The notes under the pieces: model-generated | Told to the model about the DNA's origin: nothing | The model's database searches: none | What the model saw: the letters and a program-made list of their open reading frames with translations, nothing else | Shown here: positions 9,731-22,329 of the stretch, one piece after another | How the letters are laid out: every line of letters begins with the position of its first letter | Position numbering within the stretch: position 1 is the first letter of the stretch | Translations under genes and position numbers: made by a program | From: Labia minor | Taxonomy: Eukaryota; Arthropoda; Insecta; Dermaptera; Spongiphoridae | Direction: 5' to 3' | Assembly (NCBI GenBank): GCA_963082975.1 | Contig: OY720344.1 | Span: 32,027,172 to 32,091,171, forward strand | DNA length: 64,000 bases

Positions 9731-12198
9731 TATATGTATAATAATAAAATTGGATGCTAACTGATCAATGACCAATTTCCGATTCTTATTTATTATATAG
9801 AATAAATTTTATTGAAAATAATATGCTTTACCTAGTTTAAGTTTAGAATATGGGTCGATTTAAATATATAAATATATACATATATAATTTGTATTCAAAA
9901 CAAAATAACTTTGAGTTTTTAACCCCAAAGTTTTTAATAAGATCCAAGAATTGTTATAAGGGATATATAAAATAACATCAAGGGCCGAATTCGCCTGCGG
10001 GCCTTATTTTACCCATTTTGACTTCATTAATGATAAAAACATCAGTTTGTTTTAAACAAAATTTTGAATTAATTATTTGTTAGATCCATAATACAACTTA
10101 ATATTAAAAATTTCTCATTTGGAAAACAATTTTTTTTTTGGGCGTCTCTATTAAATGAATGTTGCAATACAGCAATCGTTACTGATCTTTAATGAAATAT
10201 ATTTGCATTGGAAATTTTTATTAACACTGAGTGATGATAATCTAAACGGCATAAATCCTTTGCGAAAACAGGAAATCATTCTTTAGAGAACATTTTTCTC
10301 TTCAAATATTCTAAGAAATAAACACTTGGAAAGATATATTTTAAGAATCCTCACCGAAAAATCACTAAATGAAATGATCAATAAAAAAATTAAAAAAAAA
10401 AAAATTACGAATTTCACTCCGAGAGATTTTATATTTAATTCATGGATCAACTGGCGTCAAGTAATGGATACATTTTTCAATTTTATTTTCGTTTTTACGA
10501 GCCGTTTTACTTGCGCCTGCTGATTGAGAAGACGAACGAAGATAATTGGATGCAAAGGAATTGGGCTTGAACTGGAACCGCACAACACCCAACTTCCTTC
10601 AATCAGGGAAAAATCAATTCTTCTTGGCTCATATCCTGCTCATTTAGGATACAATGGCCTCATAATTAATTGGACGGTTTGGAAAGACAAGCTACAAAAG
10701 AAAAATCAATGTTTGCGTATTTTTTAACGTATCATGATTTAAATAATACTACTAACACTGTTGCTTAGGAATATACATATGAAACATAAATTTGTCACAA
10801 TTTTAATGATTTTTCCAATGAATTTAGTTTGATAAATTTGAAAAATAATAAACGTTGTTTGGAAATTCAATTAATAAATGTCTTCAATTAATTTAAATGT
10901 ATTAATTCGTATGTAAAAATTATGATTTGAAAGAAAATAATAAATTTGTCATGAAATTCGTTAAGGATTAACGGATTATTTTGCGTTTGATCTCAAATTT
11001 AATATTCTGTATTCTTGCTTAAAGATAATAAAAATATATATTGTATTATGTTCTTCATAATTCTAATTAGATATAAATTTTTTTAATTCGACAATTGGTA
11101 ATAAAAACTACACTTTATTAATAGAAAATAAACCAACTTTGATCGGTGTTTTAAGGTTATAATTATAGATGGAAATTTTTACTTATTTATTAGAAAAATT
11201 ATAAATTGTTAGCCGTGTTTCTCCATATTCACTTAGTTTACGAATTTACAATTTTTGCAATTTTTTACAATAAAATTACAATGACCATTTAAATAGTAAA
11301 ACAATCTCTCAGGGACTTTTGATTTTTGAGATTGCTTTTTTTTATTCGACCCTACCCCCAAAGGTTTTCTAATTAAAAATAAAATAAATTAAATTTCAAA
11401 GGGTGAATTATTAATCCTACAGAGTTGTTTTGACTTTCTATTACGATAACAAATCTATATACGACATCTGATCTTGTTATACAAACCAAAATTGTATGAA
11501 GATGTACATAAGTTTTGTTAATTTTGAAAATGGTTAACAGGTATGAAACTGAACTTTTGGCATACATAAATATTTTTAGAGAATAAATTTTTGATGATGA
11601 CGTAACTATCAAAATGATCCTAAAGTTGAATAAAAATGTATATATTGAAACTTAAAACCGTGTATTTTAATAACTTACCTTTAACATATTGAATTTATTA
11701 TTAATTTTCAGTCACATTTGTAAAAATAAAATTGTTAAAACCAAAAATTCAGGTTAAATAAAAGAGAATTTTGGTCAAACAATGTATTAAACAATTTGAT
11801 TAAATTCAAAATATATGTATATGCATATAAAATATATAAAAATATAAATATGCCTACAAGAAAACTTTTAGGAAAATAAATATGAGGTAAAATTAAAGTT
11901 ATTATAGAGCGATTATTATCAATTGTCTTTTGATAAATATTGTAAAAAGGTATATTATTTTATTTTAGTAGGAGAATTTTTTTTCAATATAATATTTGTA
12001 GTTGCTTATACCTACTAGAAAACTTATTATTAGTATTGATAAGTTATTTTGACCTGATATTGTTTAGTTAAGTATATATTAATTTTTTGTTTGCATTTGT
12101 AATATGAAAAACTATTCAATCAATTTCATTTAAAAAAAAAATCTTAAAACCATTTATTTTATTTAAAAAAAAAAGATTAAATTTTCTATTATTGAGAA
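9731..12198. other. AT-rich non-coding; hAT-like scrap at 9975-10010
   Basis: A short block reading AGGGCCGAATTCGCC then GCGGGCCTTATTTTA resembles the GC-rich subterminal part of hAT elements and matches a similar scrap at 41957-41995. The GC-richer patch at 10535-10715 has two short open frames without recognisable domains. The remainder shows nothing. Confidence 0.35.
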
Positions 12199-12200
12199 TA

Positions 12201-12338
12201 CAGTGGGTGATCGATTAACGAACATAATGCGTTCCAAGACTAGGTTCGCTCTCCGAATTGTTGGTTATCGATTTGCCATAGATTTTTATGTAAAATCGAT
12301 TAATTTGTTCTGGAGACCCTAAACATTAAATTAAATAA
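12201..12338 (+). mobile_element. Tigger/pogo-like terminal fragment
   Basis: Begins CAGTGGGTGATCGATTAACG directly after a TA (12199-12200) and continues with GAACATAATGCGTTCC and GTTCGCTCTCCGAATTG. This is the terminal style of Tigger/pogo elements, which insert at TA. The other end is missing, because a HINE-B begins at about 12342. It is a partial non-coding remnant. Confidence 0.55.
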
Positions 12339-12341
12339 GTT

Positions 12342-12842
12342 GGAGTGTCTCCACTCGACTATCTCGCAATCTGAATTGGATTAAATAACATATTTAATAT
12401 TTAAATTAAATTTAATTAATTATAAATTAAAATTAATAAATAATATTTATTAAACCAGCGCATGTTTGGCTCTTTGTTGATGGCACCATGTCAGGTGTGG
12501 GCGCGTGAGATTTGCAGTTAAAAAATTAATTCTGGTACTTTCAGCCATTCTATATATCGAAGTTTTATACAATCTCTAATCATGTATAAAAATATCAAAC
12601 ATATATCTTTATTTTTACGGTCACTTTAGAAGAAAAAAATCAAATCGTTGTAGGTAATGACTCTTCCGGTTTAGCTACATTTCTCAAAAGTTGATAGAAA
12701 CACACACACACAGGCATTTTTCTCAACCTTAGTGAAAATGACTCAGGGACCTTCAAAACGTATAAAAACATCAAAATCTCAACTTCGAAAATTTTCATGA
12801 CCACAATACTATCTCTGGCGAGATAGTAAAAAGGATGTATAT
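12342..12842 (-). mobile_element. HINE/DINE-1-like element, family B, copy 1
   Basis: Element on the minus strand. Its 5' end is at about 12842 and reads TTTTTACTATCTCGCCAGAG; the first bases after TTTTT form a perfect hairpin (ACTATCTC/GAGATAGT, loop GCCA). Near the other end lies the inverted copy GCGAGATAGT (about 12358-12367), followed by the 3' hairpin GAGTG-GAGA-CACTC (about 12344-12357). Asymmetric inverted repeats plus a 3' stem-loop, insertion in a T run and absence of coding fit Helentron-derived non-autonomous elements. A short CACACA tract and a block containing the family-B word CTCAAAAGTTGATAGAAA lie inside. Confidence 0.75.
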
Positions 12843-12941
12843 GTTTTCGGTTAATTTATTTCAAAAAATAAAACATACTTATAATTTTGCACTTTGTTTA
12901 TAAGGCGTTAAAAAATATATCTAACGTCGATTGCTTTTTTC

Positions 12942-13592
12942 TTTTTACCGACCGACGATAGTAAGGGAGGTATTGTTTTCACACCAAATTTCACATGTGG
13001 AGATTTTTACATATCTCCACGAATCATGCATTTTCTTAACAGAAAAAAGTATTTTTAGCATGATGTCTGTCCGTCCGTCCGTATAGATGTGTACAGCTTG
13101 AACGGCTCAACGGATTTTGATGAAATTTGGTATATTTACTTAATGCATCAGTATGATGAATTGATCAACTTTTGGTGCAAATCCGGAAACCGGAAGTGGT
13201 AGTATTAGCGATCGACGATAGGAAGGGAAGGGTTATTTTCACACCAAATTTCACATGAGATTTTTTATATATCTCCACGAATCGTGCACTTTGTATTGGT
13301 TTTAAACTCAGGAAAAATTATTTTCATTAGTTACAGACCGAAGATAGTAAGGAAGGTATTGTTTTTTCGGAATTTAAAATTATATGACATCTCTCCCAGC
13401 TCTTCATGACGTCACAGCCAGCACCTCCTTATATATTATAAATAAAATAAAATTAAAAATATTTATGTTAAATCCATATCCGTTTTTTATTGCATTAATA
13501 GATATATTAAAATTATTAGAAATTGTTTCTGTAGCTGGAAATTAATTTATTTCAAACCGTCGGTCGGTTCTGTGTCTGCACAGATTGACTTA
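12942..13592 (+). mobile_element. HINE/DINE-1-like element, family A, copy 1
   Basis: The 5' end TTTTTACCGACCGACG begins at 12942. The inverted copy CGTCGGTCGGT lies near 13558-13568. A 3' hairpin follows, here TCTGTG-TCTG-CACAGA. It contains a GTCCGTCC microsatellite, the conserved block AACGGCTCAACGGATTTTGA and a block ending AAACCGGAAGTGG. This copy is more diverged than those at 43211 and 48967: its 3' hairpin has a different sequence but the same fold. The CRE region (about 13389-13415) is partly worn, and only one intact GACGTCA is seen. Confidence 0.75.
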
Positions 13593-14972
13593 TTCTTTTT
13601 TTGAAGAATTATGGGTATTATAACGCAGGTATAATAATCCCAAAGATCGATGATTCAGCTCCATTAAAACTTCTGCAATTTTTAAGTATTTTTTTTTGAA
13701 ATAAAAAATTAAATAAAAAAAACACACTTATCGAATATAAAATAGAAGAAAAAAAATAACTATTAGTCTTTTGAAAGTAATTTTTTTCAAATAAAATATA
13801 AATTTATTTATCGAGTTCACTAAGATGACATTTAAAGGGTTAAAATTTCTTTGAAATTTTAGTGGGCATGATTTTGTTATTCAAGAATGAAATTAGAAAT
13901 CATGAATCACAATCCAAGTGTGACGCCATCAACAGCGAATCTAGATTAGTGCTGCCTGCCTGTCTCTCTTTTTTATTTGTCTTCATTCATTTCTTGACGT
14001 TTGACTGGGATTTAATTGATCTGTTCAAATTAATATATTGGAATCAATCAAAATTCTTTAAAATACTAAAAGGGATAAAAAATATATTAAAACAAATAAT
14101 TTTATAAAGTGAAATTAAACTTTAAAAAAATATATATATAAAGCTTGATAAAAATAATTTTTAATGAAAACACTGTAAAGTTAAATTATTTTTTTTCTTT
14201 AATTATTTAAGTTTAATTTTAGTAAGTAATATATATTAAATTTTTTAAACGAATGTCTAAAGTCGTAAATATACTAATTTTTTTTTTCTTTTATTGGTTT
14301 TAGGGATCGATATAGATATTATAGATAAATATAAATACATATATTTATTTTATTCCATCACATTAAATAATAATATAATATTTTAATTTTTTATGAGCTT
14401 TACGTTAATTTTCAAGTTTAATTATTCAGTGTTTTAACACATTAAATTTAATATAGATAGTGTAATTAAAATAGTCAAGGTAAAAATATAATAATATCAT
14501 GTATGCTTATATAACATTAGTTTTTATTGATGCCTGAGGCGCCATGATCAAGAATAATATAATAATAATAATAATATTAGTCAACAAATCGAAAGAACAT
14601 CTAATTTTAATCCGTATCCCGAAACGCAATAGGGCTCTGACATGAAAAACTGGGACACAGTTGGAGGATTTAGCACAAAATCTATCAAACTAAATGAGTG
14701 AGTCAAATAAGAAATGCACAAGCCATTGATCTATTTATAGAATAATATATTTCTATATCTATATATTTCAATATTAATAGAAATACATAGAAACAAGAAA
14801 AATATTTTCCTAAATAAAATTTGAATATTACAGAATTTTTATTTGCTCCGGTCATTGATATTAATTTAAATTGCAAGAATTATTATATATCAATTTTTTT
14901 TAATTAATTAATTCATTTTATTAAGAAAACATCTTCTTTTCTGTTAAGAAAGAGTATGTTAAAATTATAGCA
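13593..14972. other. AT-rich non-coding
   Basis: No gene or shared repeat recognised. An open frame at 13862-14107 is low-complexity and lysine/isoleucine-rich, as expected by chance in this composition. A short ATA/ATT repeat is at about 14550-14577. Confidence 0.4.
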
Positions 14973-15609
14973 GGAGTGTCTTCACTCGACTATCTCGTCA
15001 TTTGAATTGGATTAAATACCATAATATATTATATTTAAATTAATTAAATTAATTAATTAATTATAAATTAAAATTAATAAATAATATTTATTAAACCAGC
15101 GCATGTTTGGTTCTTTGTTGATGGCACCACGTTAGGTGCTGGCGCGTGATTTGCAGTCCTGTTAAAAAATTAATTTTGTACTTCAGCTATTCAATCAAGC
15201 TGAAATTCTATATATCGCAGTTTTATACAATCTCTAATCATGTATAAAAATATCAAACATATATCTTTATTTTTATGGTCACTTTAGAAGAAAAAAAATC
15301 AAAACGTTGTAGGTAATGACCCTCTTTCGGTTGAGCTACATTTCTCAAAAGTTGATAGAAAACTACGAATTTTGAATAATGTCTATGTACCAAATTTCAT
15401 GATTCTAGCTCAAACCGTTTTCGCGTAATCTTTTCTACATACATACACACACAGACACACACACACATATATATAAATATATATATACACACACACAGAG
15501 AAACAGATATTTTTCTCAACCTTAGTGAAAATGATTCAGGAACCTTCAAAACGTCTAAAAACATCAAAATCTCATCATCGAAAATTTTCTCTGGCGAGAT
15601 AGTAAAAAG
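14973..15609 (-). mobile_element. HINE/DINE-1-like element, family B, copy 2
   Basis: Same layout as the copy at 12342: the left side (its 3' end) has GGAGTGTCTTCACTCGACTA, and the right side (its 5' end) has CTCTGGCGAGATAGTAAAAA. It retains a longer interior than copy 1, including a CA/TA microsatellite at about 15438-15500 and the block CCAAATTTCATGATTCTAGC. It is non-coding; the minus-strand frame over 15397-15624 arises from the microsatellite. Confidence 0.8.
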
Positions 15610-16965
15610 GTGTGGAGATAACAAACCTAACTATAATGTTATAAAATGGCTAATAGGAGTTAAATTTATCTACACAAGTTCAGAAGGTATGGGTATATGT
15701 CGTTTATTATGGTACATGGATCTACTGTATGTATTTTTAGAATAATCCTTAATTTTAAAATTTTTAAATTTGATAATTATTGTTTAAATTCAACAATCAA
15801 TTTTGAATTATTTTATTTTTAATAATGAAATCCTACCATTGTTTTTCAAATTAGTAATTTTATAAATATATTTTCATGTTTCAAGAATTAATTTTCTGAT
15901 TTATTTAAAGCCTAATTAATCAAGCTTTAATTTAATACTAAATGCTAATATTTATGATAGACATAAAGATGAAAATACCATTACACAAATGACTGATTAA
16001 TTTTCAGCCTCATCCGGATAAAACTGAATTTAAAATAAATAATAGAATTATCATTTCTTATAAATATGATTTGAATGTAATATGGAATTCGTTAACTGGT
16101 TGGTTGGTGCAGAGTGAAATGAATTATAATAACTCCCGGCAGAGGATCAAAACAGTGAATAAATTACTAGAGAGGCGCTGTATCAATCGTTTGTCTGGAA
16201 TTTCCTGTTTTCTTCAATCCAAAATTGAAAAACAACAACCTAACGTTATCTTAGGAGGAGTTAAAATGGATTGACTATAATTTAATGAATCAAGTTATTG
16301 ATAATACAAATCGACTAACAACATTTAGTTACAACATGGAGAAAAGTTTAAAATGTTAAATGTATTTATAAATGCATCATTATTTATTAAAAACATGAAA
16401 AAAAATTTATTTTCATATCTTGAGAAATTTTCTTTTGAATAAAACATTTAAACGTCTAAACATCTGTTGGTTTTGCAGATTTCTATAATTATTTCATATC
16501 CAAATTTTCATTTTAGTAGAATAAAACAGAATAGAATTCAAACATTTTTACAATTTAAAAATATTTTTTTAACTTACATTTATTATAATTTATTAAACAT
16601 TTTAAATTTTCTCTTTTATGTTATTTTAAAATTCCAAATTAAGTTTCTTTCTCTTTGGATATTCTTGAATTTGGAATTTGAAATTGCATCTCTCTCTCTC
16701 TCTCTCTCTATCTTTCATAAAATAGAACCAGTTCTATTCCATAACTATGCCTATTTATTTATTTTTTTTTTAAATAGAAAATATGAACTTTTTAAAAAAA
16801 TATATATTTCGTTAAAATTAATTATAATTAAATAAATATTTGGTGTACAAATTAATTCATCCAGTTATTTTGTGTTCAAAAATATATTTATATCAAAATA
16901 AATTATGAATATAATCATATTAATTAATTAATTATGAATTAATATGTGTTTATATAAAAAATTCG
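15610..16965. other. AT-rich non-coding with a GC-richer patch
   Basis: About 16075-16270 is less AT-rich and open for 67 codons on the plus strand, without a recognisable domain. A (CT)n run lies at about 16687-16710. The longer plus frame 16467-16835 is hydrophobic low-complexity sequence spanning that microsatellite and is not convincing as a gene. Confidence 0.35.
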
Positions 16966-17568
16966 GGAGTGTCCTCTCCTAGACTTTCCCGCATATAAAT
17001 AGGTAATTAGGTTATTATTATTATGTTTTAACAACAATAAAAATAAACAAACTAATTAATTTAAATTATAAAGTAAAATGGTTTAACACTATTATATATA
17101 TTTATAATTTACACCTAACGCTACTTGTATAGGTAAAATGTCACTTCCGGTAGTTAGATCATGATGAAATTTGTTATCTGAATTTTTTTCATATTTTTAA
17201 ATCTATATAAAAAATAGGAAGCAAATATCTCGAAGCAAACTGGTACTTTACTTGAAAGGTAAACGCAACCAGTGTAGGTAAAGTACCACTTCCGGTTAAC
17301 CGATTTTGACGAAATTTTGATAGAAATCTACAAACTGTGAATAATATCGGTGTACCAAATTTCGAAGTCCTAGCTTGATTAGTTTTTGAGTAAATTTGCT
17401 CACAGACATTACATACATACATACATACACACACACAGACATAATTCGAAAAATGGTATTTTCCGACTCAGGGAGGTCTAAAACGTCAAGATCTATCGAA
17501 ATCTCGAAGTCGAAATTTTTGACGATTCCAATACTTCCCTTATACGAAGTATGCTGGAAAGTAAAAAA
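16966..17568 (-). mobile_element. HINE/DINE-1-like element, family C
   Basis: Single copy on the minus strand. Its 5' end (right side) reads TTTTTTACTTTCCAGCATAC and continues into GGGAAGTATTGGAATC. The inverted copy of the terminus, GGGAAAGT read on the minus strand, lies near 16982-16990, followed by the 3' stem-loop GGAG-AGGACA-CTCC. Inside are an ACAT/CA microsatellite (about 17408-17440), the block AACCGATTTTGACGAAATTT and CTTCCGGTTAACC. It shares the terminal plan and internal motif order with families A and B but little primary sequence otherwise. Confidence 0.65.
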
Positions 17569-18160
17569 ACATTTGTTAAAAATGATACTAGTTATCTAGT
17601 CTTTTAAATTTTACTTTTGATCATATTTCTTCTTTATTATTGCTATTAATAAGATTTTAAATACTTATTATTATTTTATTTAATTTTTATATTTAAATTA
17701 TTAATAAATATTTAAGTACTTTTTTTATTTTTGAAATATTGTACATGTATGTTAAAGAAAAATTATTTATATACTTATATATAATACATAAATACATTTT
17801 CATTCTTACCAAGAGGTTACAATATTATATTTAAAATATATTAAAATTATAATACATATTTTATCGAAAAAATTTAAATAAAAGAAAATTGTTTTTTTCC
17901 TGCCTTTATTAAATTGAATTCTATTCTATAAATTTGTTTTAATATTTAAAATTATATTACAGATTTTATTTATTATTCTAGAAAGGTGTAATTTAATTTT
18001 AAAAATTTTTAAAAGAAGATTTATAATATTTAAGAAAATTCGAACTGGAAATGGGGTTGAGGGTGGTGATGTCTAGCAACAGGTTGTTTGGGTGCCTGTT
18101 GCGTTTCCATCTTTTTTTGCATTTTTGTATGCTTTTTAGTATGGAGATTAATAAAAAATG
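17569..18160. other. AT-rich non-coding
   Basis: Nothing recognised apart from a less AT-rich patch at about 18045-18110. No repeats shared with the window. Confidence 0.35.
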
Positions 18161-18164
18161 AAGT

Positions 18165-18345
18165 GGCTCGGATGCGTGGTCACGAGTGACGTCACACGAC
18201 AGGCGCCCGAGGGACGGAGGCCGGGGCAGAGGCTGGGTCAAAGCCCTTAGCGCGTGCCTCGCGGTGGTCCATCTCTCCTATGAAACGACCCGAAATATAC
18301 GACCCAGTTCCGGGATAATCGCGAGCACAAGAAACAGAAACAAAA
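18165..18345. promoter_or_regulatory. CpG-rich GC island with a CRE octamer
   Basis: A sharply GC- and CpG-rich island of about 180 bp within very AT-rich DNA. It contains a palindromic TGACGTCA (about 18188-18195), the CREB/ATF site. Overlapping short frames on both strands look like a by-product of low stop-codon density. It may be a promoter, enhancer or conserved island, but no TATA/Initiator pair or linked long frame supports a specific gene. Confidence 0.4.
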
Positions 18346-19180
18346 AAATAGAAAAAAAAATAAATTTCATTCCTCATTAATTAATTGATGATGCTCGTAA
18401 GTAAATTATCCCTTGTGTCCTAATAAATCCTCCAAAATGCGAACTGCTCTTTCAACTTAACTAAAGTAGCCTCGTGGAAAGTGATTTACGGATAGACTGG
18501 ATACTCATTTAATTATCATTTGATTGAGAAAATAGAAAAATTCGAAAATATTCCGTATTATAATAATATAATGCTTTGCCATCCCTTTCAACTTAGATAT
18601 ACATAAAAAATAGATAAAAGGCACTATTAAATAGATTTCTTAAAAATATTATTTTTTATTACTATATAATTAATAAAATTGGCGTTGGAATTAAAGTCTA
18701 CTTAATTTAATCTTGATGAGGTTTATTTTTTATTTTTATACTTATGTGATATTTGAGATTTTCTCAATAAATTAAAAATAAACAAAAAGCGATATAAAAA
18801 AATAATTTTACTCTTGTTTACGCTCTTTGTTGCTTGAAATTGTTTCTTAATAAATATTTATTTATGTAAAAGATATACTAAAGTTAATAAATTATTAAAT
18901 TGAAAAATGACTTTTACATGGATAATCTAATGCACTTGAACTCTCTTTATCTATTCCTTCCCTAACATCGAATTTATCATTAATATCATCAAATGTTACG
19001 ATTTTATAAGTCTTATAATATTTAGATGAATGATTATCATATAATTCCTTGTTATCTGATTTTAAAAACATTATTGAACTAAATTTAATATAAAAAAATT
19101 TAATATAAAAAAAATATTTATATAATAATTTTTATAAGATTAATGAGAAGTAATAAATAGATTGTTTTTTCTTTTTGTTC
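18346..19180. other. AT-rich non-coding
   Basis: No gene or repeat recognised. Confidence 0.4.
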
Positions 19181-19181
19181 A

Positions 19182-19251
19182 TTTCGGTAGTTACACCATT
19201 ATCAGAACAAAATATGACATTAACTTACTGATGATAGTGTAATAACCGAAA
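19182..19251. repeat. Inverted pair of hammerhead-like motifs (Penelope-type scrap)
   Basis: Two 24-bp arms (19182-19205 and 19228-19251) form an inverted repeat with about four mismatches and a 22-bp spacer. Each arm, read outward, has the hammerhead core order: CTGATGA (right) or CTGATAA (left), a short loop-forming segment, then GAAA. Hammerhead ribozymes of this kind are known in Penelope-like retroelements of animals. No element coding is visible nearby, so this would be a fossil terminal fragment. Confidence 0.4.
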
Positions 19252-19259
19252 TAGGCATT

Positions 19260-22200
19260 TTAGAAAATCAAAAACAATCAACTTGAAACTTCACCGAGTG
19301 TTTTTATTAAAAATTATTATTATTATATATATATATAATATATATTAAAATGTTTCAACAAGTGTCTACAGGTGAATCTATTCATTTCATGTTTTAAAAA
19401 TATTACACTAGTAGAAAATAGGATTTTTTTATATTTTTTTTTAAGAATAATTATTTTAAATAAATACTTATTTATTATTTGAATAGAAAAATTTACCTTG
19501 ATTTCCAATTATCTTTTTACTTTGTATACAAATATAAAAGATGATTGGTGATGATATGATCGTATATATATGTATTATATAAAGTCAGGTTTAAATCAAT
19601 TTAATTATTTATTTACTGTTAGTTTAATGGTAAGGCAATCGTGTAAATTAAAATAGAATATGTTAATAGAATAGGTTGAAGAATGGCAAACAACTTCGGC
19701 GCATTTTAATTACATGCTATCAAATGAATGGTCGTCTTTAATCCTCTTTTTCCCAAGAGATAAGATTTGTGATCGTTTAAATCTTTAAATCTCTAATAAA
19801 GATAAGAAATAAAAATATGCAAAGTATTCTTATTCGTTAGATGTTTCGGACGTTCTTCTGTTTCCTTATTCTTTGAAAATGATGGGCTAGGCAGATCGCT
19901 AATTAGACACCCTGATAACTTGGCCCTGTTTTTCTAAGATATCGCTTCCAATGACGTCAAACACAGATTGAAGGAAAAATAGTGTTGTATTTGTATAGTT
20001 TGACGTCATTTACAAAAAAATTGGACTTTATCTATTTTCAAACCAAAAACAACATCAAAATTTGTATTTTTTTTTAGGTTAAATAAATTTTAATCCTTAC
20101 AACAAAATAAAAACAATTTAAATGACGGATGATTCAAGGGAAATTTATTTATACGTGATTATTACTTTGCTGTGTTTTATGTACTATATAAATGTTATTT
20201 AGAAAATTTTCCCAACCTCGGTTTTATTTTAAAAATAAATTTTTTAATTTATTTTCTTAATTATAAAAATTTTAGTTAAAGTTTTAAAAGTTAAAATCTT
20301 TTTTACACAAATCACTCGAATTTTTAATTTTTAAAAGCTGATTTATAATAATAATTAAAAATAAATATTTAATTTAATATTCATATTTACTTTTTAAATT
20401 AAACTGGCATTTTAATTGTTAATTTAATTAATTGTAAAAAGAAAGAGGCAATTTGATTTAAGTGTAGATGGTTGCATCTATCCCAGGGGCTTCTCATTTA
20501 CTTTCTATTATTATATTATTCATTTCAATATGCTATGCTATACAATACAAATTTAAAATTTAAATTAAATTAAAATAATAAATAAAAATTCAAATATTAT
20601 TAATTGGAATAAAAGAAAACTACTCATTTTTATATTTACAAAGAAATAATGAGTAGAATTTAATAATTCGATAGTAATAAAGAATTTGTAAGATCTTAAA
20701 TTATTTAAAATAACATTAAAATAACTTTTAGCGAAATATCTAATTGTAAATTTAACTTAATTTATTGTGGGGATTTTATAAAAAAAATTGAAAAATATTT
20801 TTGAAATTTTATATGTAATATAATTAATTAATTAGGAACAGAACAATTTTTTTTTAATTATTGACTTTATAATAAATCTTTTTTATTTAATCGAAAAATT
20901 TAGTATTTTGATTTTGAAAAATCAGATTTCGTAATATTTTGAAAGTTGTTTGACAAAAAAATAATTTTTCATTAAAAATGTTTGTGAATTTCTAGTATCA
21001 AAGTCTATTTACAATTTATTAAGTGAATATATGGAAAATAGTAATTCATAAATATTATTACTTGATTATGGCAAATTTTCAATTCAATGGAATGTGTTAA
21101 ATATTATTTTGTAAATTTTCAGTAGGAAGTTCAATAATCTCTCACTCCCTCACCCACCAACACCTTATGTTTCTATTATTTAAGAATTTTTTTGTTAAAG
21201 TTAATCAATTTTTAGAAACATCTCTTAATCGTTCAACCGTTTAAAAATCTTACAAGAAAAAAAAGTAGAAATCTGAATATCATTTTATATATCATATAAT
21301 ACATTCCATTATTTTTATTTAGATAAAAACCAATGGATTTATATAATAAGCGTAACGATTGATTTGATATTAAAATTTATTGAAAATTATTATGATATTA
21401 TTTTTTCATAATTTATTTATTTATTTTTTGTTATTTTTCTATTTCGGTTGAATAGATGTGGGCGTGCATTAACTTTACTTTCAACTTTTGATGAAATGTT
21501 AGACAATGTCATTTTTGAGATTGAATATGTTATCAATCTATGATAACAGATAATACAACTTTTCCCGAATGTTCTTAATTTATATATATATATATATATA
21601 TCAATCATCTCTGTTAAAAATCATTATTAAAAAAATTTTATTAAAACTTTCACTTTTTTGTCATGAATATGTTTAGGTAGAGTTAAAATGATTGAACTTT
21701 GATTTACATATCATATTATATTGTTTTTTTTCATTCCTTATTTATCTAATAAATTAATTGAATATATTTATGAATGATATTACTATACATATCAGGAATG
21801 TTAATTATATGTATTTTTTATTTTTGTGGTTACAATTAAACAAATTAGATTTTGAATAGATAATCACCGATAAATTATTCTATTGTGCCTTTTATATAAT
21901 ACTTTTAAAAACTTGTTACTCAAATATTATTAGTAAAATTATAGTAGAAGCGGCAGTAATTTTTTTTACTGTCATTTAGATTAATATTATTTATTTATTG
22001 ATCAAGACTGATACTCAATGATAAATAAATTGATGATTTAATAATTTTAAATTTAAAGGTTCTAACTTAATCAAGTTTACAAAAAAATTTAATATAATAT
22101 CTAAGTGATATATTATTATATAAATATGTAATAAAATTATTCTGATTTTCAGATGAATTTATTAATTATTATTTATTATTATGAATTTCTATAAATAGAT

Positions 22201-22320
22201 TTTTTTTTTATTTCTATAAAATAATAATAATAGAAATTAAGTATAAATTTATTCGTGAAATTGAAATTGTAGTATTTAATGAAAAAAAAAATTAATTGCT
22301 TTGACGGAATGTAAAGAGTG
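19260..22320. other. Long AT-rich non-coding stretch
   Basis: Contains TA-rich microsatellites (about 19322-19345, 21582-21602) and two half-related GACGTCA sites at about 19953 and 20002 facing each other. No coding region or shared transposon recognised. Confidence 0.4.
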
Positions 22321-22329
22321 ATGCTAGAA

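Noticed and set aside
16467-16835. 122-codon plus frame
   Set aside because: Low-complexity, F/I/L/K-rich and spanning a CT microsatellite; expected by chance in AT-rich DNA.
19612-19640. tRNA A-box-like string GTTAGTTTAATGGTAAGGC
   Set aside because: No B-box (GGTTCGAAT-type) follows at the right distance and no cloverleaf can be drawn.
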